NCBI GenBank assembly: GCA_003550325.1
Contig: QKWP01000137.1
Span: 417,554-481,553 of the forward strand
DNA from: Gigaspora rosea
Taxonomy: Eukaryota > Glomeromycota > Glomeromycetes > Diversisporales > Gigasporaceae
Reading direction: 5' to 3'
Length of the DNA: 64,000 bases
The translations under genes were made by a program, and so were the position numbers. Below are positions 11,324-23,503 of the stretch, in pieces. Below the pieces are notes generated by a model. That model saw only the letters and a program-made list of their open reading frames with translations, was not told the origin of the DNA and searched no databases. Numbering within the stretch: the first letter of the stretch is position 1; every line of letters starts with the position of its first letter.

Positions 11324-13439
11324 TTAACTTGGTGGCTCCTCAACAAGTCGTTCATTAACGGGGTTGGGATTACAGCGGCGCCATACTCTAATAGCAATAC
11401 AAATACCGGTAATAATAATTGCAAGGCCAACAACAGGAATAATAATGGTGATCAATTTAGTATTATAAGTAGAATTAGGGGCAGGAGGAGCAGGAGGAGA
11501 GGGAATGTTTTCAAATTGTGTCACCCAAGTATAATTTGAAAGATTCATTAAATATATATCAGCTGATGCATTAGTTGACGGTCCAAAATCACTGGTGATG
11601 TTACCTATATATATATATATATGGTTTAAAAAAAAAGTTCGTTAGGAGTGAATTTTAGTGTCAGTAAATGACAAGTATTAGGCTTTTAAAACACATCTCA
11701 TAGAAAGACTTGTCGATTATTTGCTCAATTTAATGCTTATTTATAAAAAATACTATCGATATTAAAAGAAGAAAAAAAAAAGATGCATAGATAATTCAAT
11801 TGGAATTATAGAATGTATTGCCAACAGTTAATAATATTTAATACCTTGATTTAGAAAAAAAAAAGTTGAGATAGAAGTATCCTTATTTACTCATTGCCAA
11901 CTTTCTAAATAAAGGAAAACCTAGAGATTAATTTTGGCCTTGGCAATAATGTACTATAATTTTGTCAAAACTATCTTTGCATAAGTTTTTTTGTTCCCTA
12001 TCATTTTTGAAATGTATATAACAATATAGCAAATAATAGGCAGTTTTCCTAGGAAGATATGCCCCAAAAAACAAATAGCTACATAGGTATGCATATTGAA
12101 TAAGAATAAATCATTACCAAATGCTACAATCATATAGTCTTGATAAAGTGTCGCTGTATGTTATGCCAATGGAGGAGGAATCGATCCAGAAGGTGTGGGA
12201 GCTGAGTATTGAAATGGCTCAGATTTAACATCCAGCAATATGAATACCGGATATGGTGTAGTTAGGCCAATTCCATGACTTTGGGTTCCTCCTAATATGA
12301 CGATAGTATGATTATCTGGTGCTTTAAATAATAATAATTTAGAATTATAAAAATTTAGAAATTATATGTATAAACATAATAGTAATTTTATCTTAATATA
12401 CCTAGAACAGCGGTATGTCCAACACGAGGACCAATATTTACTGAGTCAGGGCTGTTCGCAGTCTAAAGTAAATAACAATTTATCTATTTTATTAGTTTTT
12501 ATTAAATTTAAAGAAATAGGAATTAATATGAAAAAGGGAAGATTACCTGCAATAACCAAGTTGATTGAACAGTGTCGAAAATATATATCTAAAATTAGAG
12601 ATACCAAATTTTAAAACACTATGTAAGGTATAAAGATCATTGTAATGAATTTGAATGCTAGCGTACTCACTTCAGTCATGAGTAAACGAGTTGCATCTTC
12701 TCCAGGATTGTTTTGAGTGAGGCCTCCTATGTAAATAATTCTTCCATCAGGCATTAAAGTTGCAGTGCAATTGAGTTCGTTTAGATGGATTATTAGGCAA
12801 TGAAAGATTTTTCCATTCCAATTTATTTATGTCAAATGTGAATAAATCATCATATAAAATTAATACGCTTGAACCCGTATCTATTTCTACCTTTCCACCA
12901 AATATATAAATTACATTCTTCGAATTTATAATTGTTGCAGTGGATCGGCGTCTAGGTAGTAGTGTTCCGTGAGTTCCTGGTCCACTAGTGTGCCATTGTT
13001 GTGAATTTATAGTATAAATCCAAAGAACAGAATCTGACGCATTGTAATTAAATGTTGCCATATTTTGTTGTACACCACCAACAAGATATATACGTTGACC
13101 ACTATCTCCTAATACAGTTGATCCTTTTTCACTTCCAAATGGCATTCTTGAAATATCAGAAAGATCAGTGAACGGAGGTGAATCGATTTTAAATTGTGAC
13201 GAAAGATCAAGATAGAACACCTCATCCGATAGGATATATTGGTGAGTTTGACTCCATACTGGTGAATTCTTTGGTATAGGCCTCGACCCACCCATGAAAT
13301 AAATTTTATTATTGACCAATGTTGCCATGTGACCACCACGTGGCTCAGGTTTAAATGAATGTCCATAAAGAACACTCTGTGATAAAATAAAAATTATGCT
13401 CAAGAGCGATAATACATCTTTATAATTCGTAGTCGGCAT
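11324..13439 (-). pseudogene. Secreted Kelch-repeat membrane protein, copy 1
   Basis: Five exons can be read by GT-AG splicing: 13439-12671, 12588-12547, 12462-12402, 12321-12118 and 11604-11324. The ATG at 13439 opens a signal peptide (LLSIIFILSQSVLYGHS). Kelch blades follow (NKIYFMGG, RIYLVGGV, VIYIFGG, IIYIGG), then a Pro-rich stretch and a C-terminal membrane helix (IIIPVVGLAIIITGICIAI) with a short basic tail. It is probably a plasma-membrane protein with an extracellular propeller. Two lesions break it: a one-base insertion near 12772 within exon 1 and a TAA at 12161-12163 in exon 4, where copy 2 has Phe. Copies lie at 31962-34059 and 56614-57367. Confidence 0.88.
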
Positions 13440-13867
13440 ATTTAAAAATTACTTGGTGTTAATGGTTTATTCGTGAGAACAAAAAAACCAATATTCTGTT
13501 GTTTTTGAACTTAATTTAAATTTTTTGGTATGGTGTTACGATGAATTTTAAAAAAAAGTAAATGATTAAAACAATCGAATTTTGATTCAAAAAATTACCT
13601 AAAATGTTTAACAAGATGTAATATGGGTACAGTGATTGTTTTAGCAAATCATGATAAATATGTTTATTTTATTATCAACTGCAAACTTAAATCATGTACC
13701 CTTTTTAGAATAGCATGCGATATTGTTATATTTTATTGGTTATACGTACGTGCGTGTAGAGAGCATCACGTGAATTCCTTAGAATAAAATTAATTGAATA
13801 TTCGATAATGGGTCTACTTCGCGGTAAAATTGCTAAGAAACTTTATTTTTTATATTTGAGATTGGGC
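13440..13867. other. Spacer, upstream region of Kelch copy 1
   Basis: This is the 5' flank of the minus-strand Kelch gene. It is not similar to the upstream region of copies 2 and 3. No clear promoter motif. Confidence 0.4.
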
Positions 13868-14505
13868 CTACCTAAAATATTTTAAATGTTAACCATCTAA
13901 TTTGACTGGTATTAGATAATTTTTGCCCATTACCAGTATAATTTGTCCCCAGAATTATGAAATAATTTTTTAGGATTAAATGATTCTAATCATTACATTA
14001 GGCTATGCAAATAATTTTTCGTTTTGCATAACCTGCTGACCCAATTTATTTAAGTTCGATTGTGCCAATTATTCCATTTTTACTATTTAATTTTTTCATA
14101 AACTAGCTTCTTTCTTAATGCCTTTTGTTAGACTTATATGTTTGTTCGAATCTGATGAACTTTTACTTTCACATGTCCATCATTAATGGTAACTGATTCA
14201 GCAATCAGTTTATTCATGCAAACTAGAATTGGATTTTGAATTAAAGGTTTTTAATTTAATCGACAAACTGTTTGGCGTTGTGCTTCACCCTGCAATTGCA
14301 ATTGCAAATATCTTAGATCCTAAGTATGTTTTTTTTTTTTTTAATTATTATAAATTTGAAAATTTTAAAAATTTACCTTATTAATAAATTTAAATTGAGG
14401 ATTCATGGAAAATCACTAAGGCCAAATGATCTTGAGAATTTTATTATTCTGCATCTTGAAAATGTTTATGAATTTGAAATTGCTGCGAATGTAAATATTA
14501 TTATA
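13868..14505 (+). pseudogene. hAT transposase relic, second copy
   Basis: This is collinear with 2891-3500 with a few percent to perhaps 10 percent difference, including the HPAIAIANILDPK region (about 14286-14325). The copy ends before the dimerisation region. Because it runs uninterrupted through the point where the hAT end meets the copy at 2890, it serves as the empty site for that insertion. Confidence 0.65.
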
Positions 14506-16126
14506 GCTTAAACAACTGTGTGCTATTAACTTTCATCCCTAATTTCAACCAATCCTACGGATTACAATTGGTACTGTAATAATATATATTTTATATTTAA
14601 ATAATGATCTTAAAATTTCTTAAATAATATTTAAGCTATATATAATTTAATAATCTCAGATCTAATACGGAAAATCTCATGTTGGTACTGCAATTTGAAA
14701 CCTGCGGCAATACTTACAAAGCAAGTAGCTGGAAGGCACTTTTAAAATTTCTTTGAGCGAAATTATTAATATTGCTAAAAAAAATTACTCTTGGACTAAT
14801 GCGTTTACATGAGAATAATATAATTCATTGTGATTTAGTAAGCATTAAATTTCATAAAATTTGATTTGAAATTAATTAATAAACTATTTAAATTAATTAC
14901 AGTATTATTTAGTACCCTAAAATATATTAATAAATAATAGCGAATTCTTAATTGTGGATTTTGGTTTAGTAAGAAAAATAAATGATAGTTTTGTCTCATC
15001 AATTGTAACATCACTTGGTGCACCAGCATACATTGACCGCAATGTCATATCGATCCCGCAAAAAAATGTAATGAAAAATCAGAAGTTTATAGTCTAGGCA
15101 TAATTTTTTGTGAACTTACAAGTGGAACTGCCTCATCTGAGAGTGCTATTAATAGTTGCTGTATGCGTACAAATATTACAAAGATATCGACATGATGGTA
15201 TGCCATCTAATTTATTTGATCTTTATAAAAAATAAGTAACTGCGCGACGTTGTCACGCAAAACCAGGAACGGAAAGTATTTTCAGCGAGTTACAGGTTAA
15301 ACCAGTTTTGGCATAAGTTTCTGGTTTTTTTTTTTTTTGCATGCGATACAGTAGATCAAAGCCCCCATAGAGATGTACAAATATAGAAATACATTCAGAA
15401 GTCACAAGGATAGATTAACCAATCAGATACAAAAGAGACACAGCATACGCTACGTACTTCGTGAAAAGCCTGTCAACGAAGTGACAGGGCGATCATTATT
15501 GCGAGATCAGATGACTTTATGACCGATCACGTACAGGTTTTGTTATGTATCCTTTTATGGTTATTCTTTGATTATTGTCGTGAGATTTTGTAACTTGTTT
15601 TTACAAGTAATTTCAGATTTGCATATGATTTTGATATTCACATGGTTATGATTATTGTTAGATCGATAATGGGGGAAAGGGATAATGACTGTGGCCAAGT
15701 ATGAACCAGTGATACGGGAGGAGTATTTAAGGCTAAGAATTTCAGTAAAGAAGGTTATCTTTCTTTTCGCTATCGCTCGCCTTGTGAAGGCTGGCTCTAT
15801 CTCCCTCCCTTACCCACCCGAATTCAAGCAAGCAGTGTTGTTTCTTTTGTTATATTTGGCTCCACGGCTGCAACTGGCAGTGCAAGGACCAGTATAATGA
15901 AAAGCCTGTCAACGAAGTGACGGGGCGATCATTATTGCGAGATCAGATGACTTTATGACCGATCATATCGGTACAGGGACAAGGGACAATGAGAAGAATA
16001 TTTAAGGCTGATTGTCTTGAGGAAGAAGAGGTATCTTTTTCTTCGCTATTGCTCGCCTTGTAGAGACTGGCTCTATCGCCCTCCCGTACCCACCCGAAGT
16101 CAAGCAAGTGAAACTTTTGTTATTCC

Positions 16127-16712
16127 AGGCTCCACGGCTGCGTTAGCAGTGCAAGGACCTGATGTTTTTGATATGCCAGGCTCCACGGCTGCGTTAGCAG
16201 TGCAAGGACCTGATGTTTTTGTTATGCCAGGCTCCACGGCTGCGCTAGCAGTGCAAGGACCTGATGTTTTTGTCATGCCAGGCTTCACGGCTGCGTTAGC
16301 AGTGCAAGGACCTGATGTTTTTGTTATGCCAGGCTCCACGGCTGCGTTAGCAGTGCAAGGACCTGATGTTTTTGTTATGCCAGGCTCCACGGCTGCGGTA
16401 GCAGTGCAAGGACCTGATGTTTTGTTTGGTTCCGCGGCTGCAAGTGGCAGTGCGAGGACCGGTTTTGTACCTGGCTCCACGGCTGCAAGTGGCAGTGCAA
16501 GGACCAGTNAGCAGTGCAAGGACCTGATGTTTTTGTTATGCCAGGCTCCACGGCTGCGGTAGCAGTGCAAGGACCTGATGTTTTGTTTGGTTCCGCGGCT
16601 GCAAGTGGCAGTGCGAGGACCGGTTTTGTACCTGGCTCCACGGCTGCAAGTGGCAGTGCAAGGACCAGTTGTTGTATGGCTCCATGGCTGCAAGTGGCAG
16701 TGCAAGGACCAG
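16127..16712. repeat. 51-bp minisatellite array
   Basis: Units start GGCTCCACGGCTGCG at 16128, 16179 and 16230, giving an exact 51-bp period. About 11 units are present, some of a variant type containing GCAAGTGGCAGTGC. 51 is a multiple of three, so long reading frames are open on both strands; these are probably a by-product and not genes. An N at 16509 is followed by about 160 bp identical to the preceding 160 bp. Confidence 0.9.
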
Positions 16713-16910
16713 TATAATGAAAAGCCTGTCAACGAAGTGACAGGGCGATCATTTTTGCGAAATCAGATGATTTTATGTACAGGTTTTGTTATGTATCCTT
16801 TTATGGTTATTCTTTGATTATTGTCGTGAGATTTTGTAACTTGTTTGTAATTTCAGATTTGCATATGATTTTGATACAGTATTCACATGATTATTGTTAG
16901 ATCGATAATG

Positions 16911-17082
16911 AGGGCTCCACGGCTGCATTAGCAATGCAAGGACCTGAGGTAGTTGGATCCGCAGCTGCAAAGTGGCAGTGCAAGGACCTGTTGTTGTATT
17001 TGGCTTCACAGCTGCAAGTGGCAGTGCAAGGACCAGTTGTTGTACTGGCTCCACGACTGCAAATGGCAGTACAAGTACCATA
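16911..17082. repeat. Diverged units of the 51-bp minisatellite
   Basis: Three to four further units (GGCTCCACGGCTGCATTAGC and variants) follow a spacer at 16740-16910 that itself repeats 15530-15670. A single unit also lies at 15857-15892. The element therefore has a higher-order layout of block, unit(s), block. Confidence 0.75.
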
Positions 17083-18474
17083 AGAATGAACCTCGCTCAT
17101 ACCGGCAGGAACACGTTACCGATTCTCTTTTCAGCTATGAGAAGATTCGACAGTTTTCCCTCTATATGAAGGCATCATAGGTGTCCATTTCGTTTGCTGT
17201 TGTGATGAATGCATGTTGCTATGGTGGAAAATGTGATTATGTATATTAGAGCCAATAAGGGTAGCAAGCCCTTATCCCATATGTTTTTCAGATTTGTAAA
17301 TAAAGTCATTCAGTTTTTTTGTATAAAGTCAGCTGATCGAGCAATAATAATACTCCGTTACTGGTAAATGCTGGAATATTGATCTACAGAAACGTCCAAC
17401 TACACAAGAAATTTTGAAAATTCTAGATAATATTTTAAAAGAAACAGTTGCTGAAGTGTTTATTACAAATCATAGTCAATGGCTTACACCTATTTTAACT
17501 AGTAACAGTTCACCTAGTTTGTTATCTGTTGGACCATCTGCACAGACATTTAAAGAACCTAGTTCAGAAGTCTTTTAAGAAAATTAGACGATCAAATTCT
17601 TCTCAAATGTAGACGACTCAAGGGAATTAAAGGCTCAAGGATTAGTTTATTATAAGGTAAATAACTATGAAAGATCACTCGATTTTTTAAGCAAATCATT
17701 AAAAATCAATCTAGATGATACTGATGCACTTAAATATAGAGGCTTAACATATTTTAAACAAAAAAAATATGAAAAAGTCGCTTGAGGATCTAACTAAATT
17801 TTTAAATATTATAAATAATGATTTAGCTTTGTTAATATCTCAAGAACAAATATACCATATATTAGGCAGCTATGATGAAGATTTAAACGAATCATTAAAA
17901 ATTGATACAAATAATTATATCGCCTTTAAATGCCGGGGACAAACATTATACATGTTAAAGCGTTATGAAGAAACGCTTTAAGATCTAAACAAATTATTAG
18001 AAAATAATTTAAATGACCCAGAGCATTAAGATTTGAGGAGAACGTTTCGTATGTTAGGTTGTTATGAAGAATCTCTTTCAGATTTAAATAAATCGTTAGA
18101 GCTTGATCCTAATAATGAGATTACATTAAGATGTCGAAGTTTAACATATTACAGTACATGTTAAATAATTTCGAAGAATCAATTGCAGACTTAAACAAAT
18201 AATTTAAAAATTGATCCAAACGATATAATTGCATTGGAATATCGAGGGCAAACTCTTTTTTAAGTCAGAAGATTTTGAACAATTTCTTGAAGATTCGACC
18301 AATTTATTAAAAATCGACTCAAGAAATAAAATTGTACTTCTTATTCAGGGCAATCTTGTTACAAATTGAATAGATATAGAGAGTCAATAAAGCATTTAAC
18401 AAAGTTTTTAGTTATTGAACCAAAAAATGTTGAAGCACTAACGTATCAAGGGCAGGCATATTATATGTTGGGCC

Positions 18475-18610
18475 CAGTGTTGGGCTCTGGACCAAAAGTC
18501 TGCTCTACTGGACTTATGAACTGGAATACTAGACTTGTAGGTCCAGTGGACCAATTTATAATTCCAGTTTCAGTACAATTTTACTGGACTTATAAGCAAG
18601 CCCAACACTG
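18475..18610. mobile_element. hAT-type MITE inside a TPR coding repeat
   Basis: It is a 136-bp element with terminal repeats CAGTGTTGGGC / GCCCAACACTG. A perfect 8-bp duplication GTTGGGCC flanks it (18467-18474 and 18611-18618). CAGTG termini and 8-bp duplications fit hAT. Element plus duplication adds 144 bp, a multiple of three, and contains no stop in the host frame. Confidence 0.88.
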
Positions 18611-18842
18611 GTTGGGCCACTATGAGGAATCGCTTGTAAATTTAAATAAAGTATGATATTAAATATTGACCCAAAGCATGCTGGAGCATTAAGATGTCAT
18701 GGATTTGTTTATTTTTATAGTTTAAAAAGCTATACCGAATCACTTAATGATTTATGCGAATCATTAAGGATAGAAAAAGATAAAGCATTTGCATTAAGGC
18801 ATGGAGGGCAAGTGTATTTCACTATTAAGCACTAGTGTAACA

Positions 18843-18862
18843 GGTGGCGCTTACGCGCCACC
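18843..18862. other. GC-rich hairpin after TPR pseudogene
   Basis: A perfect 8-bp stem (GGTGGCGC / GCGCCACC) with a TTAC loop lies five bases after the last TPR reading frame, in very AT-rich surroundings. Confidence 0.6.
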
Positions 18863-18929
18863 CTATTTTATTCATTACATTTGTAGTAAGATATAGTATA
18901 AATTGAAATTATATAATTTCACTATAAAA

Positions 18930-20638
18930 AATCATGTTTTCTATTATGCATTAATGTAAAAAATTGTTACAAAACTACCACTATTCTGGTGATACATGTT
19001 ATATAAGCTAGTTTGCATTGGAGTTATCATGAATTCTATAATATGATACTGTAAAGGACACTGTTAAAGATCTTGCTATTCTGTCAACACACAGTGCATG
19101 ATTAAGGTTTCATTAAAATTATTGTAATTTCTGCTATAAAAAGTCTGTTATAGAACTTAATTATTCTGGTGAAATATAGTTTGATAAAGGTTGTGTTAAT
19201 TTTTACTGTGAGCTTATAAAAATTCTTTACTTGCTATTCTGGTGATAAATGACATGTGGTAAAGGTTAAGTTAATTTGCATTGGAAATAATGCAATTTTA
19301 TATGTAATAAGGTATCATAAAAAATTCTGTTACAGAGCTTACTATTCTAGTGATATAGTATATGGTTAAGGTTGAGTAAGTTTGCATTAAATTATCATCT
19401 TTTCTATTATAAGTTACTATATAAAGTTTTATTATGGAATCTGCTATTCTGGTAGCACAATATGTAACTAAAGTTGAGTCCTTGCTATTTTGGTAATGCA
19501 ATATAGTTGAGTTGGTTTGATTCAAATTATTATGATTTTTATTAATAAGAATTACTGTAAAAATTTTTACTTGCTATTCCAACAACACATAGTATGTTGG
19601 TAAGGTTGAATTAGTCACCATTGTAAATTACTGTACAAAATTATATTACAGAAACCACTATTCTGGTGACACACAGTTTTATAGTTATGTTGAATTAGTA
19701 CACATTGTAAAATTACTAAAAAATACTGAATTTACTTGTATTTCAATGATACAATATGCAGTTAATGTTGGGTTAGTTTCATTCGAATTATCATAATTTA
19801 TATTAAGAGTCACTGGAAAAAATTCTGTCATATAGCATATGAATAAGGTTGAGTTAGTTTACACTATAAGGTACTATAAAAAAATTTGGTTATAGAACTT
19901 GCTATTCTGGCAATAGTATATGGTTAAGGTTGAATTAGCTTGCATTGTAAAATTACTGTAAAAAATTCTGTTGCAGAACTTACTTGAAACATATCTCATT
20001 GACACAATATGTTTGGCAGTTAGGGTTAAGCTAGTTTGTATTAAGAGTTACTATAAGAAATTTTATTACAAAACTTACTATTTAGTGATGTATAATAGTA
20101 GTTAAAAGTTCATTAATTTGCATTGGAATTATTATAATTTTATTATAATCTTATTATAATTGCTATAAAAATTCTGTTACAAAATTACTTATTATTCAAG
20201 TAATACACAGTACAGTATATAGTTAAAATTGAGTTAACTTGCATTAAAGTTATATATGATGTAAGCAACTGTAAAAAGTATATAGTGATTAAAGTTAAGC
20301 AAAGTATCTTGATTTTTATCAACTTGCTATTCTAATAAGCATTGTAATTTATAATAAAAATTCTATTACAGTTCTTACTTGCTACATATTCTGGTAGTAT
20401 ACTGTATATAGTTAAAGTTAATTAGCTTGTATTATAAGTTACTATAAAATTTTGTTATAGAACTTACTTACTATTCTAATAATACACAGTATGTGAATAA
20501 GGTTGAAGTAGTTTGCATTGTATATTACTAAAAATTTTGTTACAGAACTTACATGCTATTTCAGTAAATTACAGTATGGAATTTGTTTATAAGAAATTCT
20601 ATTATGAGTTAATGTAAAAAATTCTGTTATAGAACTTA
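18930..20638 (+). repeat. ~105-bp satellite
   Basis: Tandem degenerate units with landmarks TTCTGTTACAGAACTTACT, CTATTCTGGT, GGTTAAGGTTGAGTTAG and GCATTGGAATTATCATGA. The period is about 105-110 bp by eye. The MULE at 20647 interrupts the array. Confidence 0.8.
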
Positions 20639-20646
20639 CTATTTTA

Positions 20647-23495
20647 GGGAACCGTTAAAGCAGGGTGCCATCATGTGATCCGGCGGTCGGCGGCCGACCT
20701 AATTTAAGACATCCAGAGACACTTCGGTCACGGGATAGCCGATCGAAATTTAAGAATCTAATGGAAAGGTGCAAAATTTTATTTATTTATTTATTTTTTT
20801 TATTTGAGACTCTGTTAACACTAAATTTGCTTTAATGGTCTTGTTCACGAATATCATTACAATGAACACAATTAAATTTTTTTTGATACAAAAAATAATT
20901 CATCACATCTCTTTTGGTGCAACGCCTACCCAACTATAAGTGCACGATACACTGTTGCAAATCCGCCTCTAATATTATTTATTTATTTATTCTGCAGCTT
21001 TTTTATAACATTCGAAGCATTTTTTTTTTGTTTTATATTCAAACCATTTTTTTTTTGTTTTCTAACATTTTCTATTTATTATTTTAGAATGGGGTCTAAA
21101 CAAAATTTCAATCTTTGAATGAATTCAGACTTTTCCATTTCATCCCCATTTTCCTCGATACTCCAGTACTGGTTACGCGTTCTTTCCATTAATTCGTTAA
21201 CGGTAAGCTTTCTTTTTTCTGCCGCTTTATCGATTTCGTCTTTTTCAAATGATTCAAAATTTACTAACTCATGACGTTCATAAATTTCGAATCCACTTTC
21301 ATCAAACTGTCGTTGAAATTGTCTCCAAGCATCAATCATCAGCAACTTTCTGAGGCCATATTTTTGTTCATGAAAAATATGTTTACAGGGGAGCATGTAC
21401 TTGCGAAAAAAAGGCAGTGGCACTCAATTAACATTAAACTGGGCAATTCCTTCCCATTTTCCACTCTATTATCGGCAGCAAAAATTTCACCATCTATTAA
21501 TTTTTGAATTGGAAAAGGAAACTTGTGAATTTCCTTTAGGGTATCGTCATCAATGTCAGGGGCGGAAATATTTTTCACTCGAAATTCAAATGCGACATAA
21601 TCCGAGTCCGAACGCTTTTTCAAGTCAAGTGCAACGATCTTGTCACATGCTCCAATTAAACCATAATAAGAGGTGAGTGTTCTCTTTAACTCGCTATGAT
21701 ATGATTCTAAAGCGTTTGTCGAAGTTACTTGCAAAAGTAGCGGAGAATGTTGGCGAGCCCAAAGTGCCCACTGGTGAGAATTTTTCGAATAATACCTTGT
21801 GATGTATTTTTTAATGGTGGAGAGGGTACACTCGTTAATCGATTTTTGGATAAAGAATTCACAACCAATTTTCGTCTGTTTATGCATAGCCTGAATCATC
21901 TTATTCCGAGTTTCAGTGTCGTAGATTTTATGCATCCAGGTCCGCATAACGTGTACAGTGCAAAAAATAACTTCGCATTCCTGTTCACCTTTTTCAAGAC
22001 CTGGGAAAGTCGCCATGATACTTCTAGCTTCTACACTACTTTGGTCTAATAGAAAGTACTGAGGTTTCCAAGAGCTACAAAATTGCCGCATTATCCTCAA
22101 TGCCTCTGCAACCGTGTCACTATCTTCGTTACTAACGAAAAAATGCCCACTGATGTTCCAACAACCATATCCATCCCGAATATACAGCGTAAACAAACGC
22201 CAGTTATATTTATTCATTTTATGCGTGGAGTCCATTAGCGTTAACCATCCATACCTTTGAAGCTTTTCAAGTTGCTTTGGATGTGCAAAACGAAGCCGCG
22301 GGTAGATTGGTGATGAATTCTAAACAATTCGACTTGATAGCCCTCTTTTTCTAAAAAAGAAGTTGTATCCTGAATATCCTGTGCTAGTTTAGGAGTACCA
22401 GTTAAATAGGTATTTTGAGGGCCACGGACCTTATATTTTATATTGGCGACTTCCCTCCACTTCAATTCCTTTACGCTCATGCTGAGATCCAGCTTTTCAT
22501 TTGCATACTCTTTAACTGCACTAACTATCGCAGGCACAGGATAATTCTTAACCGCTTCCTTTTCTACCAAAACCCGAACAACTTGGGAGCGTTTTAATTT
22601 TTCACTATCTTCTAGTTCATGTGCATGATCAAGGGAGTTTTGAAAACGTTCAACAAGCACTTTTTGGGTGGTAAAAAACTATGATACTTTTATTTTTGCG
22701 AAATATAAATCCGCCTCTCGAACCTTCGTTTTTCGTCGTTTCTCACTTGGAACATCCTCTTTGCGCGTGCTTGATTTCAAATGTTTATTAAAGCGGCATA
22801 TATAGGTTTTCCAATAATTTCCATTAACATGGTTCTTAGAACTAAATTTTACCCAAACGTTTGTAACTAAAGGCCACCATTCCGCATCAAATTCGTTCAA
22901 CGGCACTTCGAACAGTCGTTGGATATTAAAAAGTAAAGTGCGTTTTTGGTTAGGCATAAGACTTGAATTTATTACAATGACGTCTGTTGGTTCAGGACTT
23001 AGTTGCAAGAGGTCTTGTATGAAGTTCGTGTTTTCATTTTCTTTACTGGAAGTATTCATAACCTTTTTTAAAAAAATTTCTTTGGCAGAACGTTTTTTCG
23101 TTATTATAAATTTTTTTTTTCTTTGTAAGAAAGATTGCAGGACCAAAAAAAAAAAAAGAAAAGAAAGATTGCAGGACGCCGTACCTGTTTTCTTGTACAA
23201 AAAAGAAAAGTTTCGCGCACCGATATGCCTTATATATGAAATTTGCCCCAGATTTTGGCAAAAAAAATTCTTGAATTTGATTGGTTATTGTATCGCTCCG
23301 ACTTCCGGATGGACAGGCCGACGACCGCCGGATCACGTGATGGCACCCTGCTTTAACGGTTCCCCNTGAAATTTGCCCCAGATTTTGGCCTTGAATTTGA
23401 TTGGTCATTGTATCGAATAAAAATAGCCCCGACTTCCGGATGGACAGGCCGACGACCGCCAGATCACGTGATGGCACTCTGCTTTAACGGTTCCC
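20647..23495 (-). mobile_element. Mutator-like (MULE) DNA transposon
   Basis: Both ends share GGGAACCGTTAAAGCAGGGT followed by more than 25 bp of further inverted repeat. The target duplication CTATTTTA is perfect (20639-20646 and 23496-23503). The element entered the ~105-bp satellite. Its right end is present twice around an N at 23366 (23239-23365 and 23367-23495), with small differences, so the true element is about 2.7 kb. Confidence 0.9.
21079..23059 (-). pseudogene. MULE transposase, lightly damaged
   Basis: Reading starts at ATG 23059 (MNTSSKENENTN). An N-terminal DNA-binding-like region (WKTYICRFNKHL) is followed by the MULE catalytic domain with MDSTHK, GHFFVSNEDS and LLDQSSVE, then a SWIM zinc finger, CHC near 21415 and PCKHIF after it. 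About 660 codons are expected, a full-length size. Only three lesions are visible: one in-frame TAG at 22679-22681, a one-base shift near 22290-22310, and a one-base shift in the A7 run near 21409-21416 that splits the SWIM finger. The protein would act in the nucleus on the element's terminal repeats. Either it died recently or some lesions are sequence errors. Confidence 0.87.
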
Positions 23496-23503
23496 CTATT
23501 TTA

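Larger units (their letters stand above)
15230..17365 (-). mobile_element. Helentron-like rolling-circle element (non-autonomous)
   Basis: The element splits the kinase gene exactly between the codons for LYKK and CWN. In minus orientation it starts ACCAGTAACGGAGTA at 17365. It ends with the inverted copy CCGTTCCTGGT (15272-15262), then a hairpin whose arms are TGCGTGAC and GTCGCGCA, then AGTTACTTA. Host T-runs flank both ends, as if it entered between T and T, and no target duplication is needed. Asymmetric terminal repeats, a subterminal hairpin and T-T insertion are the described hallmarks of Helentrons (Helitron2). A central minisatellite, here 51 bp, is known from their non-autonomous forms. 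No Rep/helicase is present. The class assignment is inference; the insertion itself is clear. Confidence 0.7.
14670..18838 (+). pseudogene. Protein kinase with C-terminal TPR repeats, interrupted
   Basis: The kinase C-lobe starts near 14690 with a NLRQYLQSK-like segment. The catalytic loop is HCDL at about 14826 (Asp present, the usual Asn lost) and DFGL at 14957, then a VYSLGIIFCELTSG stretch. At 15232 the gene is cut by a 2.1-kb insertion and resumes at 17366 with CWNIDLQKRPT, the end of the kinase fold. From about 17620 there are at least eight 34-residue TPR units, for example YERSLDFLSKSLKI and YEESLSDLNKSLELDPNN. Frameshifts and stops break both parts. A 136-bp MITE lies in one TPR (18475-18610). 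The family is usual for these fungi; the N-terminal kinase lobe is not seen. Confidence 0.8.

Noticed and set aside
16017-16732. Long reading frames on both strands encoding 17-residue repeats (STAALAVQGPDVF and its complement)
   Set aside because: The 51-bp period keeps several frames open without selection, the frames contain an N, and the array lies inside a mobile element; not called as genes.
23043-23477. Minus-strand ORF across the right end of the MULE
   Set aside because: It crosses the N at 23366 and two copies of the terminal repeat; the transposase start at 23059 lies in another frame.
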